Shown here: in pieces, positions 1 through 5,720 of the stretch
How positions within the stretch are numbered: the stretch's first letter is position 1
How the letters are laid out: each line of letters starts with the position of its first letter
NCBI GenBank assembly: GCA_021159825.1
Contig: JAGHDR010000359.1
Location: forward strand, 1 to 5,720
DNA from: Deltaproteobacteria bacterium
GTDB lineage: Bacteria; Desulfobacterota; DSM-4660; Desulfatiglandales; Desulfatiglandaceae
Length of the DNA: 5,720 nt
Reading direction: 5' to 3'
Translations under genes and position numbers: made by a program
The notes under the pieces: model-generated
What the model was told of the DNA's origin: nothing
The model's database searches: none
What the model saw: the letters and a program-made list of their open reading frames with translations, nothing else

Positions 1-33
1 CATAATATATAGCATTAGCACTTCAAAGACATG

Positions 34-463
34 CTATAAGGCGTTTCCTGCTCTAATAATAGGCTTTCCATCAAAAAGCACCAACATTTTTAAAACATCG
101 GGGTTATCATAGCTTTTCACAATGCCGTAGGTTTCTTGAGATACTGTCAAGACACCTTATTCTTCAGATCTACTGGATCAAAATCGTATAGCATGTTCTG
201 CACGAACGCCCCCCCCCTTACAGGATAATTCCCCTTATATATGCCATCTTTTGTTAAACGATTCTTTTTCAGCCTTCGCCTCGATTTTACTGCAATGCAG
301 TCAATGACTTTAGCCCCCCTCCTTTGCCGTATTTTTCTGAGGTGTGCAAGACGGGATTGTCCCTGTTTCTGGTAACAAATGCGATTGCAGTTGGGCTGTT
401 CTGCAACAAGATTTTCTCAGTATCTCCATAAACCGCTGTAATTCCTTTAAATCCAACCGACAT
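34..463 (-). pseudogene. Frame-broken unknown gene (three successive frames)
   Basis: Protein-like sequence is spread over three minus-strand frames. Frame 1 from ATG 463 reads MSVGFKGITAVYGDTEKILL, then SPTAIAFVTRN, and stops at 287. Adding one G to the six-G run (plus C6 at 314-319) would join it to a second frame, AKVIDCIAVKSRRR through DGIYKGNYPVRGGAF, which stops at 147. A third frame from about 156 to 34 carries SQETYGIVKSYDNPDVLKML and GKPIIRAGNAL. The middle also holds a nine-G run (209-217). Taken together this looks like one gene of roughly 140 residues or more with two frame breaks. It shows faint likeness to the C-terminal lobe of PstS-type anion-binding proteins (AIAFV, then DGxYxxNYPvr), which I would not rely on. 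Frame 1 is open upstream to 580, so the true start is uncertain. Decay or homopolymer sequencing error could explain it. Confidence 0.42.
209..217. repeat. Nine-base C homopolymer (G9 on the coding strand)
   Basis: This is the longest single-base run in the window and lies inside the frame-broken left-end gene. Runs of this length commonly change length by slippage, or are misread, so the local reading frame is not secure. Confidence 0.9.
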
Positions 464-519
464 GGCCCCGCTTGCTCTCCACCTGTCATATTGGACTGAG
501 CTAAATACAGATCTAAACC

Positions 520-1188
520 TCAGTCTTTTGCTCTCGAAACCCCTGAAGAGCGAGGGCCTCCCCCCCTGTCGGAAGACCAATCCTTGATGGGAAAGAGCCT
601 TTCATACTCATCGAGTCTGCCAAGCGCCTTCAGGCGATCAACTATCAGCTGCCAGGCACAATCAATATCCTCGCTGATCTCACATTTTCCCTGGCTTGAG
701 CCGCCACAGGGACCGTTGAGAAGGTGTTTTGCGCATCGGGTAACAGGGCAGATGCCCCCTGTATAGGCCAGTACGCAGTCACCACATCCCTGGCATTTTT
801 CACGCCATAGGCCCGGCTCATCCAACGATCCCAGAAAGGTGGTATTAAGTGCCGGGATAACAGGGAGGGTGCCAAAGGACTCTGCCATGGTTTGAACACC
901 TGCCCCACACGCCATTGACAGGATTGCTTCTGTATCAGGGGGAATGTTGAGGTATGCCTCTATAAAATCTCGCTCGCACTGCCTCTGTATCGATATTGTG
1001 TGGAAGACTGGCCCCCGAAACTCGTAGTGTCTGGGATGCGAGAGTTCCCTCGCAAGCGCATCGGCACTTCTGGCGCCTCCTGAGAGGCAAACTGACACGC
1101 AACCTCCGCACGCGACTATGGAGACTTTTCGGAATTGTGAGACTGATTTACCTATTTCATCTAAAGGTTTTAGATCAGCTACGATCAT
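520..1188 (-). CDS. metV: MetV, iron-sulfur/zinc subunit of methylene-THF reductase
   Basis: MetV is the partner of MetF in acetogens and many anaerobes; it stabilises MetF and links it to electron donors through iron-sulfur centres. The 222-residue length is normal. The C-terminal MTHFR_C-type domain is plain: CQGCGDC at 132-138, TGGICPVTRCAKHLLNGPCGG at about 143-163, GKCE at 167-170, CAW at 177-179, and an ending DWSSDRGGGPR close to the family's usual last motif. An N-terminal cysteine group (C27, C30, C34) and the GxG loop near 94-97 (ACGAGVQ) are also visible. It starts at ATG 1188 with GAGGC about five bases upstream, inside the end of the ferredoxin gene, which implies translational coupling. 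A run of seven G near the 3' end (plus-strand C7 at 560-566) does not appear to break the frame, since the family ending is intact. Confidence 0.94.
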   Translation of the reverse strand: MIVADLKPLDEIGKSVSQFRKVSIVACGGCVSVCLSGGARSADALARELSHPRHYEFRGPVFHTISIQRQCERDFIEAYLNIPPDTEAILSMACGAGVQTMAESFGTLPVIPALNTTFLGSLDEPGLWREKCQGCGDCVLAYTGGICPVTRCAKHLLNGPCGGSSQGKCEISEDIDCAWQLIVDRLKALGRLDEYERLFPIKDWSSDRGGGPRSSGVSRAKD

Positions 1189-1585
1189 TTTTTGCCTCTT
1201 TAATCTCGTTTTTTAGGAAACCCATGGCCTGTCTGCCAACAAAATCGGACTGTTTGTGTCTGGGGCAAAGGGGATCAATTTCTCTGCCGATTTTTCCGGA
1301 TAAGGCCTTTTCTATATCCGCCGTATAGATAGGTTCACCGCATATCTTGCAATGAACCAGATCCAGCGATATGACTTCATCCCATATGTTCTCCAAAAAG
1401 TGCTGGAATTCAATTGCATGTTGCGGACATATCCTCCAGCAGTTGGCGCACCTGGCACAGCGTGCCATGTTATGCAAGAGAACCCGTTTTTTTCCATTAT
1501 CTCTCCAGCTTAATGCATTGGCCGGACAATTCTCCACACATGCCAGACATCCGTTGCAGGTTTCATTAACTACAAAATAGGACAT
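1175..1585 (-). CDS. Two-cluster ferredoxin with zinc-ribbon-like C-terminus, between metF and metV
   Basis: This 136-residue protein has two [4Fe-4S] motifs of classic spacing, C10-C13-C16-C20P and C43-C46-C49-C53P, followed by a region with CKIC at 79-82 and CPRH at 107-110. The second part resembles the small zinc-ribbon tails of some hydrogenase- or Hdr-linked ferredoxins (two Cys, about 25 residues, then Cys and His). There is no signal or membrane segment. It sits between metF and metV, and its 3' end overlaps the metV start by 14 bases, so the two are probably made together. The likely role is to pass electrons from a ferredoxin, hydrogenase or heterodisulfide-reductase-like partner into the MetFV complex. 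Ferredoxin identity is firm, the zinc site is a reading of the pattern, and the role is inferred from context. Confidence 0.88.
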   Translation of the reverse strand: MSYFVVNETCNGCLACVENCPANALSWRDNGKKRVLLHNMARCARCANCWRICPQHAIEFQHFLENIWDEVISLDLVHCKICGEPIYTADIEKALSGKIGREIDPLCPRHKQSDFVGRQAMGFLKNEIKEAKNDRS

Positions 1586-1691
1586 GGGCCTTTATCTCCT
1601 GCCGTCGCGATCCGGGGGTAATTTCGGTTATTAAACTTCTCAATCCTAAAGAATGTAATGCCAAGTTGAACTGTAGGGAAAGTGATGAACC
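1586..1691 (-). other. Spacer between metF and the MetFV-associated ferredoxin
   Basis: This 106-base gap has no open frame of note, no hairpin terminator and no clear promoter. An AGGAG about ten bases upstream of the ATG at 1585 is the ribosome-binding site of the next gene. The lack of a terminator supports co-transcription of metF with the genes that follow. Confidence 0.45.
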
Positions 1692-2624
1692 CTATTCAAT
1701 CTCGGGCCTTGGATAGAGCCCGCTTCGTTCCACAATCTCAGGGACTCTCTCTTCCCACTCTATGGCCATTATGTGAAACCCTCTGACTCCTTCCACCTCT
1801 TTCAGCCTTTGAATAGTCTCTACGCAGATATTGATCCCTTCTTCAGGCTGCTTCTTTTTTGGTACATCGCTCATCCTCTTGATAATTTCATTGGGCACAT
1901 CCATGCCGGGAACGCGATTTTTCATGTATCTTGCCATGCCCACTGATTTCATCGGCGTTATTCCCGCCAGGATGTACGCTTTCTCATGAAGGCCCCGGTC
2001 GCGAGCCAGTCTTATCCAGGATTCGAATTTGTCCACATTATAGATACACTGGGTCTGGATGAATTCGGCCCCTGCCGCGATCTTTTTTGCAAGACGGGGG
2101 ACACGTATTTCAAATGGGTCTGCAAAGGGGTTGGCAGCGGCTCCCACAAACATCCGGGGCGGTCGTTTAATATCATCTCCACCTAAGAATTCCCCTTCGT
2201 CTCTCATACGCCTGACGGTGCTGACCAATTGCATGGAATCAATATCATAGACATTCTGGCACTGAGGGGAATCACCGAATTTTTGATGGTCCCCGGAAAG
2301 GCAGAGTACGTTATAAATATCAAAAGATGCCGCACCCAGGATATCACTTTGAAGGGCGATTCGGTTCCGATCCCTTGCAACCATCTGAAGGATAGGCTCA
2401 AGGCCCATTGACTTGAGATGGATAACGGAAGCCAGACTGCACATCCTTATCATCGCTGTCTGGTTGTCTGTGACGTTGATGGCATCAACATGGTCCTTGA
2501 TGATCTCACCCTTCTTGATGATAGCATCAGGATCGCTTCCCCTGGGAGGACCACATTCGGAGGTCACTGCCAGATGGCCTGCCGCCAGAACCTTTTCCAA
2601 TTTGCTCGGTGTCTTTGTTTCCAT
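1692..2624 (-). CDS. metF: Methylenetetrahydrofolate reductase (MetF)
   Basis: MetF is the flavin TIM-barrel subunit that reduces 5,10-methylene-THF to 5-methyl-THF, the last folate step of the Wood-Ljungdahl methyl branch and of methionine synthesis. From the chosen ATG at 2624 it is 310 residues, the normal length. It opens with SKLEKVLAAGHLAVTSECGPPRG at 7-29, where E23 fits the catalytic glutamate. LSGDHQ at 109-114 matches the conserved GDH flavin-site aspartate, and FIQTQ at 188-192 fits the folate-site glutamine. LAGITPMKS follows at 219-227. The frame is open to 2768 and an ATG at 2714 is possible, but the extra N-terminus has no family character and overlaps ubiX. The chosen ATG has only a weak ribosome-binding site. 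Downstream are a ferredoxin and metV, so this is the MetVF form of the enzyme rather than a stand-alone NADH-dependent one. Confidence 0.95.
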   Translation of the reverse strand: METKTPSKLEKVLAAGHLAVTSECGPPRGSDPDAIIKKGEIIKDHVDAINVTDNQTAMIRMCSLASVIHLKSMGLEPILQMVARDRNRIALQSDILGAASFDIYNVLCLSGDHQKFGDSPQCQNVYDIDSMQLVSTVRRMRDEGEFLGGDDIKRPPRMFVGAAANPFADPFEIRVPRLAKKIAAGAEFIQTQCIYNVDKFESWIRLARDRGLHEKAYILAGITPMKSVGMARYMKNRVPGMDVPNEIIKRMSDVPKKKQPEEGINICVETIQRLKEVEGVRGFHIMAIEWEERVPEIVERSGLYPRPEIE

Positions 2625-2734
2625 GATTTGGTATTTTGCCTGCCCAGCTCCCGTGAATGACAACAATAGCCATCTCTTTTCATTGTATTGATAACTTTCG
2701 TGATTTGATGCCATAGGCCCATGCCTTCGGTCAT
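2564..2734 (-). CDS. Possible short coupled ORF between ubiX and metF
   Basis: A 56-codon frame starts at an ATG that shares an ATGA with the ubiX stop and sits about six bases after AGGTGGGG, the best ribosome-binding site in this junction. It begins MTEGMGLWHQITKV, contains YCCHSREL, and runs about 60 bases into the start of metF in another frame. I recognise no family. It may be a tiny coupling or leader peptide that brings ribosomes to metF, whose own start lacks a strong Shine-Dalgarno site. It may also be chance. Confidence 0.25.
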   Translation of the reverse strand: MTEGMGLWHQITKVINTMKRDGYCCHSRELGRQNTKSWKQRHRANWKRFWRQAIWQ

Positions 2735-3294
2735 GGGGTTCCCCACCTTTTGAAGAGCTGGTGCTCAATACCCATATAATCGAAGATTTTGCCGATGGTT
2801 TGATCCAGGATGTCTTCTACAGTCTTCGGCCTGTGATAAAAAGAAGGCACGGGCGGTAGTATGTGCGCCCCCAGATCAGCAGCCATGGTCATGAGTCTCA
2901 GATGGCCCTTGTGAAGGGGCGTTTCCCGGACTACCAGAACCAGTTTACGTTTCTCTTTCAAGGTCACGTCTGCGGCCCTTACAAGGAGGTTGTCAGTGTA
3001 TGAGTTGGCGATTCCCGAGAGACTCTTTATTGTACAGGGAATTACTATCATGCCATCGGTCAGGAAAGAACCGCTTGCCAGCGCCGCACCTACGTTGTGG
3101 TTTTCGTATACATAATCAACCATAGTAATCATCCGGTCGGAATTGAATTCCGTTTCTATCTCAATGTTGTTCATTCCCGCTTCGGAAATGATGAGATGGG
3201 TTTCTACTGGCTGCTTTTGCAGATGCTCAAGCAGCCGAATAGCATAAATAACTCCGCTTGCCCCTGCAATTCCAATTATGATTTTCTTTTTCAC
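2731..3294 (-). CDS. ubiX: UbiX-family flavin prenyltransferase
   Basis: This family joins a dimethylallyl group to reduced FMN to make prenylated FMN, the cofactor of UbiD-type (de)carboxylases. In anaerobes it is often needed for aromatic-acid metabolism. The 187-residue length is typical. Motifs in order: GIAGASG at 8-14 (flavin/phosphate loop), IISE at 35-38, PCTIKSLSGIA at 86-96, RAADVTLKEKRKL at 106-118, VVRETPL at 121-127 and PPVPSFYHRP at 147-156. The ending near KRW (182-184) is also usual. The family most often has PCS where this protein has PCT. It starts at GTG 3294 behind AAGGGG. No UbiD partner is visible, so the cofactor must serve an enzyme encoded elsewhere. The stop overlaps a short ATGA-coupled frame, and MetF follows 106 bases later. 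Family call is firm. Confidence 0.95.
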   Translation of the reverse strand: MKKKIIIGIAGASGVIYAIRLLEHLQKQPVETHLIISEAGMNNIEIETEFNSDRMITMVDYVYENHNVGAALASGSFLTDGMIVIPCTIKSLSGIANSYTDNLLVRAADVTLKEKRKLVLVVRETPLHKGHLRLMTMAADLGAHILPPVPSFYHRPKTVEDILDQTIGKIFDYMGIEHQLFKRWGTP

Positions 3295-3661
3295 AAAGCC
3301 CCTTTCTATTTTTCATCCCCCAAGGTCTCGCCATTTTCAAGTATCCGGCCTATTTCTACAGCATCCAGATTATCCCAATGAATACCCGAACGACTACAGT
3401 CTTATTCGTAGTAACCGCCAGAATTTCTGAGATGGTTCACCACAGATTATCTAACTCATGTTCCAGATGGCAGATAAATGGCAACGATCATGTCCTCGCC
3501 CACGAACCCGACCGGCGTTTCAAGATCATAAAAAATTGTCTTTGTCTTGAAAGTGAAATTGAGAGAGTCCCTCTGAACACCGTTTTTCATCTGCTATCTA
3601 TGTCTCGCCGAAGGTCAGAGAAATACCTTGTCATCGCTACCAAGTAAAACATCATACTTAG
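3295..3661. other. Gap of about 370 bases with no convincing intact gene
   Basis: On the minus strand the only sizeable piece downstream of the HD gene is a 44-codon frame at 3590-3456 (begins MKNGVQRD, ends IYLPSGT). Further on, a stop-interrupted stretch ends in DAVEIGRILENGETLGDEK at about 3367-3309, just before the UbiX start. These could be remains of one small gene, but I recognise no family and would need several frame repairs. The plus-strand open frame at 3378-3647 has no ribosome-binding site or family features. I see no tRNA, no strong terminator hairpin and no clear promoter. A promoter for the UbiX unit may lie here. Confidence 0.4.
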
Positions 3662-4297
3662 CTATTCAATTAGGCCTCCTTCCATCGCCAACCTTTTGGC
3701 CATGCTTCTTCCAGTGGGGGTTTTGAACCACAGGTCTAAACCTTCAAGCAGATTGGATCGGCTCTCACTCTTGTGATCACCTGTCAGGAACTCGGCGCCG
3801 AACATCCGGTTGAATCGCACGAGACTTTCCAGTCCGTATCTATCCATCCTGTCGGCCTCTACTACAAGGGTGGCGGATGGATCATGCATCGAAAAAACCG
3901 TTTCAGGGGCATCATGAACTGAGATGATAGAAACAATCTTATCTGACAGGATCTTATCGTAATGTAAATCATCTAGGATCTTTCGTGCCAGCAAAGCACC
4001 TTCTTCCATGTGGCGGAAACAGCTTCCTGTGTACCTTTTCATCCTCGGAGAAGCATTGAAAAAATCATCAAGATCGACCCTGCTCCAACCAATATCGTGG
4101 AGGTAAAGGGTAGAAATAACGATTTCCGGATCTCCAGGTTCCGCCCTTAGTAAATCCCATGCATACCGTATGGTTCTGAGCGTGTGTTCCCAGTCTCCAG
4201 GTCTTCCCTCCTCAAGAATTGGTCGGACCCTGTTCTTCAGTTCTATCTGCCTCTTTTCATCCACCTCCAAACCCTCCCATTGTTTCATGCTCTTCAC
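3662..4297 (-). CDS. HD-domain phosphohydrolase-like protein
   Basis: This 211-residue protein carries the metal-binding pattern of HD hydrolases: H38 (DWEHTLRT), H67-D68 (LYLHDIGW), H96 (FRHMEEGA), H128-D129 (SVHDAP) and D149/D152 (EADRMDRYG). Proteins of this shape are soluble metal-dependent phosphohydrolases, often acting on nucleotides; the substrate here is unknown. The GTG at 4297 overlaps the TGA of the frame-restored MoaD-like gene (GTGA), so translational coupling is likely. The in-frame ATG at 4288 is the alternative start. No other catalytic domain is fused. The position inside an AOR operon suggests a role in cofactor handling or signalling, but that is only inference. The gene is followed by about 370 bases without a clear gene, so it probably ends this unit. 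Confidence 0.82.
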   Translation of the reverse strand: MKSMKQWEGLEVDEKRQIELKNRVRPILEEGRPGDWEHTLRTIRYAWDLLRAEPGDPEIVISTLYLHDIGWSRVDLDDFFNASPRMKRYTGSCFRHMEEGALLARKILDDLHYDKILSDKIVSIISVHDAPETVFSMHDPSATLVVEADRMDRYGLESLVRFNRMFGAEFLTGDHKSESRSNLLEGLDLWFKTPTGRSMAKRLAMEGGLIE

Positions 4298-4567
4298 CCG
4301 CCTGCCATAAGCAATATAACCCAGATTTCGTCACCATCCTCGACAGGATAAACCAGTTCTTCCGGATAGGCACTCTGAGTATTAACGTATATCCCTATCC
4401 ATGCTTTCAACTTCCCCCCTGCCTTCAAACAACTCCTTACCAAGAATAGGATGAAGGCTAAGGAAAGCAACCAAGCATTCTCCTACGCTCTTCCCGGCAA
4501 CCTCAATCGGATCTTCCATCCCGATCATCCTTTTAAAGGCGGAAGGGAGGATGATTTTGACAAACAA
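4294..4567 (-). pseudogene. MoaD/ThiS-like sulfur-carrier protein, frame broken by one base at a G6 run
   Basis: As written, the frame stops at 4382. If one G is removed from the six-G run (plus-strand C6 at 4414-4419), it continues without a stop to TGA at 4294 and gives a 90-residue protein. The restored C-terminal half has what a MoaD-type beta-grasp protein needs: KLKAWIGIYVN at about 52-62, the EDGDEIWVILL strand at 76-86, and a terminal AGG. The C-terminal Gly-Gly is the residue pair that is adenylated and thiocarboxylated in sulfur carriers such as MoaD and ThiS. MoaD-like genes beside AOR genes are known and are thought to serve tungstopterin synthesis. The likely start is TTG at 4567, with AGGGA seven bases upstream. 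A longer TTG start at 4594 is also open and would overlap the ferredoxin stop. The corrected stop overlaps the HD-gene GTG. Family identity is strong; whether the gene is truly broken, misread by sequencing, or rescued by slippage is open. Confidence 0.82.
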
Positions 4568-4583
4568 GTCGTGTTCCCTTTTT

Positions 4584-5081
4584 TCACATTGCAAATGCGT
4601 CTGATTGATTTTTGTCCGTTATCTCAGAAAGGGTCGCAGCGACTGCACGTTGCTTTTCCAGAGCTACATCTGAAGCATCCACAAATCTAATGGCCTGCGT
4701 TGAGCAAAATCGAACGCACGCGGGATCGCCATCACAGAAATCGCACTTGATAACTTTGCTTGCGATGGTATCCCAACCCATACCCCCGAAAGGACACACC
4801 GCTACGCATAATTTACACCCAATGCATTTGTCCCTATCAATCTCTACTCTTCCATATTCCTCATCACGCGATAGAGCATCGGCAGGACAAACAACGATAC
4901 AGGGAGCGTCCTGACACTGTTGACAGGAGAAAGGCATCATAAACCCGTCCCATTCCCATTTCACGACATGTATACGACTCCTGGATGGATCGCTCGCGCC
5001 CCCATGCTGCGCCGAGCAGACTATCTCACATGTCCTACATCCAGTGCATTTTTTTGAATCGACCAACAACATCTTTTGCAT
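4584..5081 (-). CDS. Ferredoxin-like electron-transfer subunit with four [4Fe-4S] clusters
   Basis: This 165-residue protein is of the DMSO-reductase-B/HycB type and probably carries electrons to or from the AOR-family enzyme encoded just upstream. Four cysteine groups are visible: C12-C15-C18-C22, C53-C56-C61-C65, C86-C89-C92-C96 and C113-C116-C122-C126. The last has the spacing CxxCx5CxxxC common in four-cluster subunits. There is no signal peptide or membrane segment, so it should be cytoplasmic. The frame is open to 5144, but I chose the ATG at 5081. It follows a GAGGAGGG ribosome-binding site about 11 bases upstream, the protein then begins MQKMLLVDSKKC as family members do, and overlap with the AOR gene disappears. 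The ATG at 5072 is a possible alternative. The 3' end overlaps or abuts the MoaD-like gene. Function as an AOR partner is inferred from position. Confidence 0.92.
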   Translation of the reverse strand: MQKMLLVDSKKCTGCRTCEIVCSAQHGGASDPSRSRIHVVKWEWDGFMMPFSCQQCQDAPCIVVCPADALSRDEEYGRVEIDRDKCIGCKLCVAVCPFGGMGWDTIASKVIKCDFCDGDPACVRFCSTQAIRFVDASDVALEKQRAVAATLSEITDKNQSDAFAM

Positions 5082-5089
5082 TTTTTTCA

Positions 5090-5100
5090 ATACCCTCCTC
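5090..5100 (-). promoter_or_regulatory. Ribosome-binding site of the four-cluster ferredoxin
   Basis: The minus strand reads GAGGAGGGTAT just before the chosen ATG at 5081. It is the strongest Shine-Dalgarno match near this gene and argues against the in-frame start codons at 5144 and 5132. Confidence 0.65.
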
Positions 5101-5109
5101 TTTTGAGAA

Positions 5110-5720
5110 TTAAAGGATGTGAGACGGCTCATTATCCAAGCCAAGTTTTTTCAATGCTTCTTCGGTAGGTAAACCATTTTTGTCCCACCCGTGAAGTTCA
5201 TAGTATTCATCTAACATCTTTTCAAATTTCTTTCTGCTCATTTTGGTTCCCTTGACGACAGGCAGGCCTCCGGGAACTGCCTCTGCGAAATACCGCTCAG
5301 GCAGACGGTCGTCTTTTCTGTCAAACCCTGCTTCCCGGTAATTGAACATCTTCTCAATAGTATAGATTCTTTCCCCAATTTCCTTAAGCTCCTCGGAGGT
5401 AAATTCCATTCCTGTAACATGATGAATCATCTCGGACCATTCATTCCAGGAAGGCATATGAGGACTAAAAAAGATTGTATGAAACTTGCAGGTTCCTATA
5501 GAGTCAACAACCGCAAAGATGCGTTCCATAACCCAGATTTCCCTGGCTTTCCCCACGTATGATTTATAATCAGAAGACATAGGCCCGCCGTCAAACACCT
5601 CTTCCAGAACTTTTTCGGGAAGATGGTAGAGATCAATAGCCGGGCGGCTTCTCAGGTGATCACACCCCCTTGTCGACGTGGCTATCCCAAGGGCCAGTGC
5701 CGGGGTAGCCCTTTCGTCGG
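5110..5720 (-). CDS. Aldehyde:ferredoxin oxidoreductase family protein, C-terminal part (cut by window edge)
   Basis: This is the last 202 residues of a tungsten (or molybdenum) pterin oxidoreductase of the AOR family. These enzymes interconvert aldehydes or acids with ferredoxin, and the class II BamB branch reduces benzoyl-CoA. The frame is open to the right edge, so the start lies outside. Visible marks, in residues of this fragment: TRGCDHLR at 16-23, the usual pterin-side motif; DSIGTC at 72-77, matching the family's DxxGxC, whose Cys ligates the [4Fe-4S] cluster beside the pterin; GFDRKDDRLPERY, typical of the third domain; and a C-terminal GWDKNGLPTEEALKKLGL-type ending. The first three cluster cysteines (CxxCxxxC) would be upstream, outside the window. 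A GTG at 5598 is internal, because family sequence continues upstream of it. A ferredoxin gene follows after 28 bases, as expected for an electron partner. Family assignment is firm; the substrate cannot be told. Confidence 0.93.
   Translation of the reverse strand, partial: DERATPALALGIATSTRGCDHLRSRPAIDLYHLPEKVLEEVFDGGPMSSDYKSYVGKAREIWVMERIFAVVDSIGTCKFHTIFFSPHMPSWNEWSEMIHHVTGMEFTSEELKEIGERIYTIEKMFNYREAGFDRKDDRLPERYFAEAVPGGLPVVKGTKMSRKKFEKMLDEYYELHGWDKNGLPTEEALKKLGLDNEPSHIL

Noticed and set aside
560..566. Seven-C run as a frame break in metV
   Set aside because: The metV ending DWSSDRGGGPR matches the family's last motif through the run, so no frame repair is needed.
996..1328. Plus-strand 110-codon open frame
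   Set aside because: It lies opposite metV and the ferredoxin, both strongly supported, and its translation has no family features.
1692..2768. MetF starting at 2768
   Set aside because: The extra N-terminal 48 residues have no MetF character and overlap ubiX; the family N-terminus begins near 2624.
3378..3647. Plus-strand 89-codon open frame in the gap
   Set aside because: It has no ribosome-binding site and no recognisable motif, and every supported gene is on the other strand. It cannot be excluded but is not supported.
4382..4594. 70-residue frame taken as a complete gene ending at 4382
   Set aside because: It lacks the conserved second half of a MoaD-like protein, which is present at once in the next frame. 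Treating it as whole would hide the frame break.
5110..5598. GTG at 5598 as the start of a 162-residue protein
   Set aside because: The frame is open to the window edge and the upstream residues (TRGCDHLR motif) are AOR family sequence, so this GTG is internal.
1..5720. CRISPR array, tRNA/rRNA, insertion sequence or phage genes
   Set aside because: No regularly spaced repeats, cloverleaf-like stretch, transposase motifs or terminal inverted repeats were seen on either strand.

Overview
All recognisable genes in this window lie on the minus strand and read from right to left. The content points to a strict anaerobe using low-potential iron-sulfur and tungsten or molybdenum chemistry. It has the end of an aldehyde:ferredoxin-oxidoreductase-family enzyme, a four-cluster ferredoxin, a MoaD-like sulfur carrier, a flavin prenyltransferase (UbiX), and the MetF/MetV pair that forms the methylene-tetrahydrofolate reductase of Wood-Ljungdahl organisms. 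A sulfate-reducing or syntrophic Desulfobacterota relative, or a similar acetogen-like bacterium, fits best. This is inferred from gene content, not from a marker gene.

Layout in transcription order: (1) 5720-5110, C-terminal 202 residues of a tungsten AOR-family oxidoreductase, cut by the window edge; (2) 5081-4584, ferredoxin with four [4Fe-4S] motifs; (3) 4567-4294, MoaD/ThiS-like protein ending in Gly-Gly, whose frame is broken by one base at a six-G run; (4) 4297-3662, HD-domain phosphohydrolase whose GTG start overlaps the MoaD stop; (5) 3661-3295, a gap with no convincing intact gene; (6) 3294-2731, UbiX; (7) 2624-1692, MetF; (8) 1585-1175, two-cluster ferredoxin with a C-terminal Cys/His zinc-ribbon-like tail; (9) 1188-520, MetV; (10) about 463-34, a stretch that reads as protein in three successive frames and looks like a decayed or error-broken gene.

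Genes 1-4 form one tight unit. The ferredoxin should carry electrons to or from the AOR-type active site, and the MoaD-like protein could supply sulfur for the pterin cofactor. Genes 6-9 form a second unit in which MetF, a ferredoxin and MetV probably make a methylene-THF reductase with its own iron-sulfur relay. UbiX would supply prenylated FMN to a UbiD-type decarboxylase that is not in the window. Together the region suggests coupling of aldehyde/carboxylate or aromatic-acid redox chemistry to C1 metabolism through ferredoxins.

The most notable point is that the MoaD gene and the left-end gene both lose frame at runs of six G on the coding strand. This could reflect homopolymer sequencing error, gene decay, or transcriptional/translational slippage.
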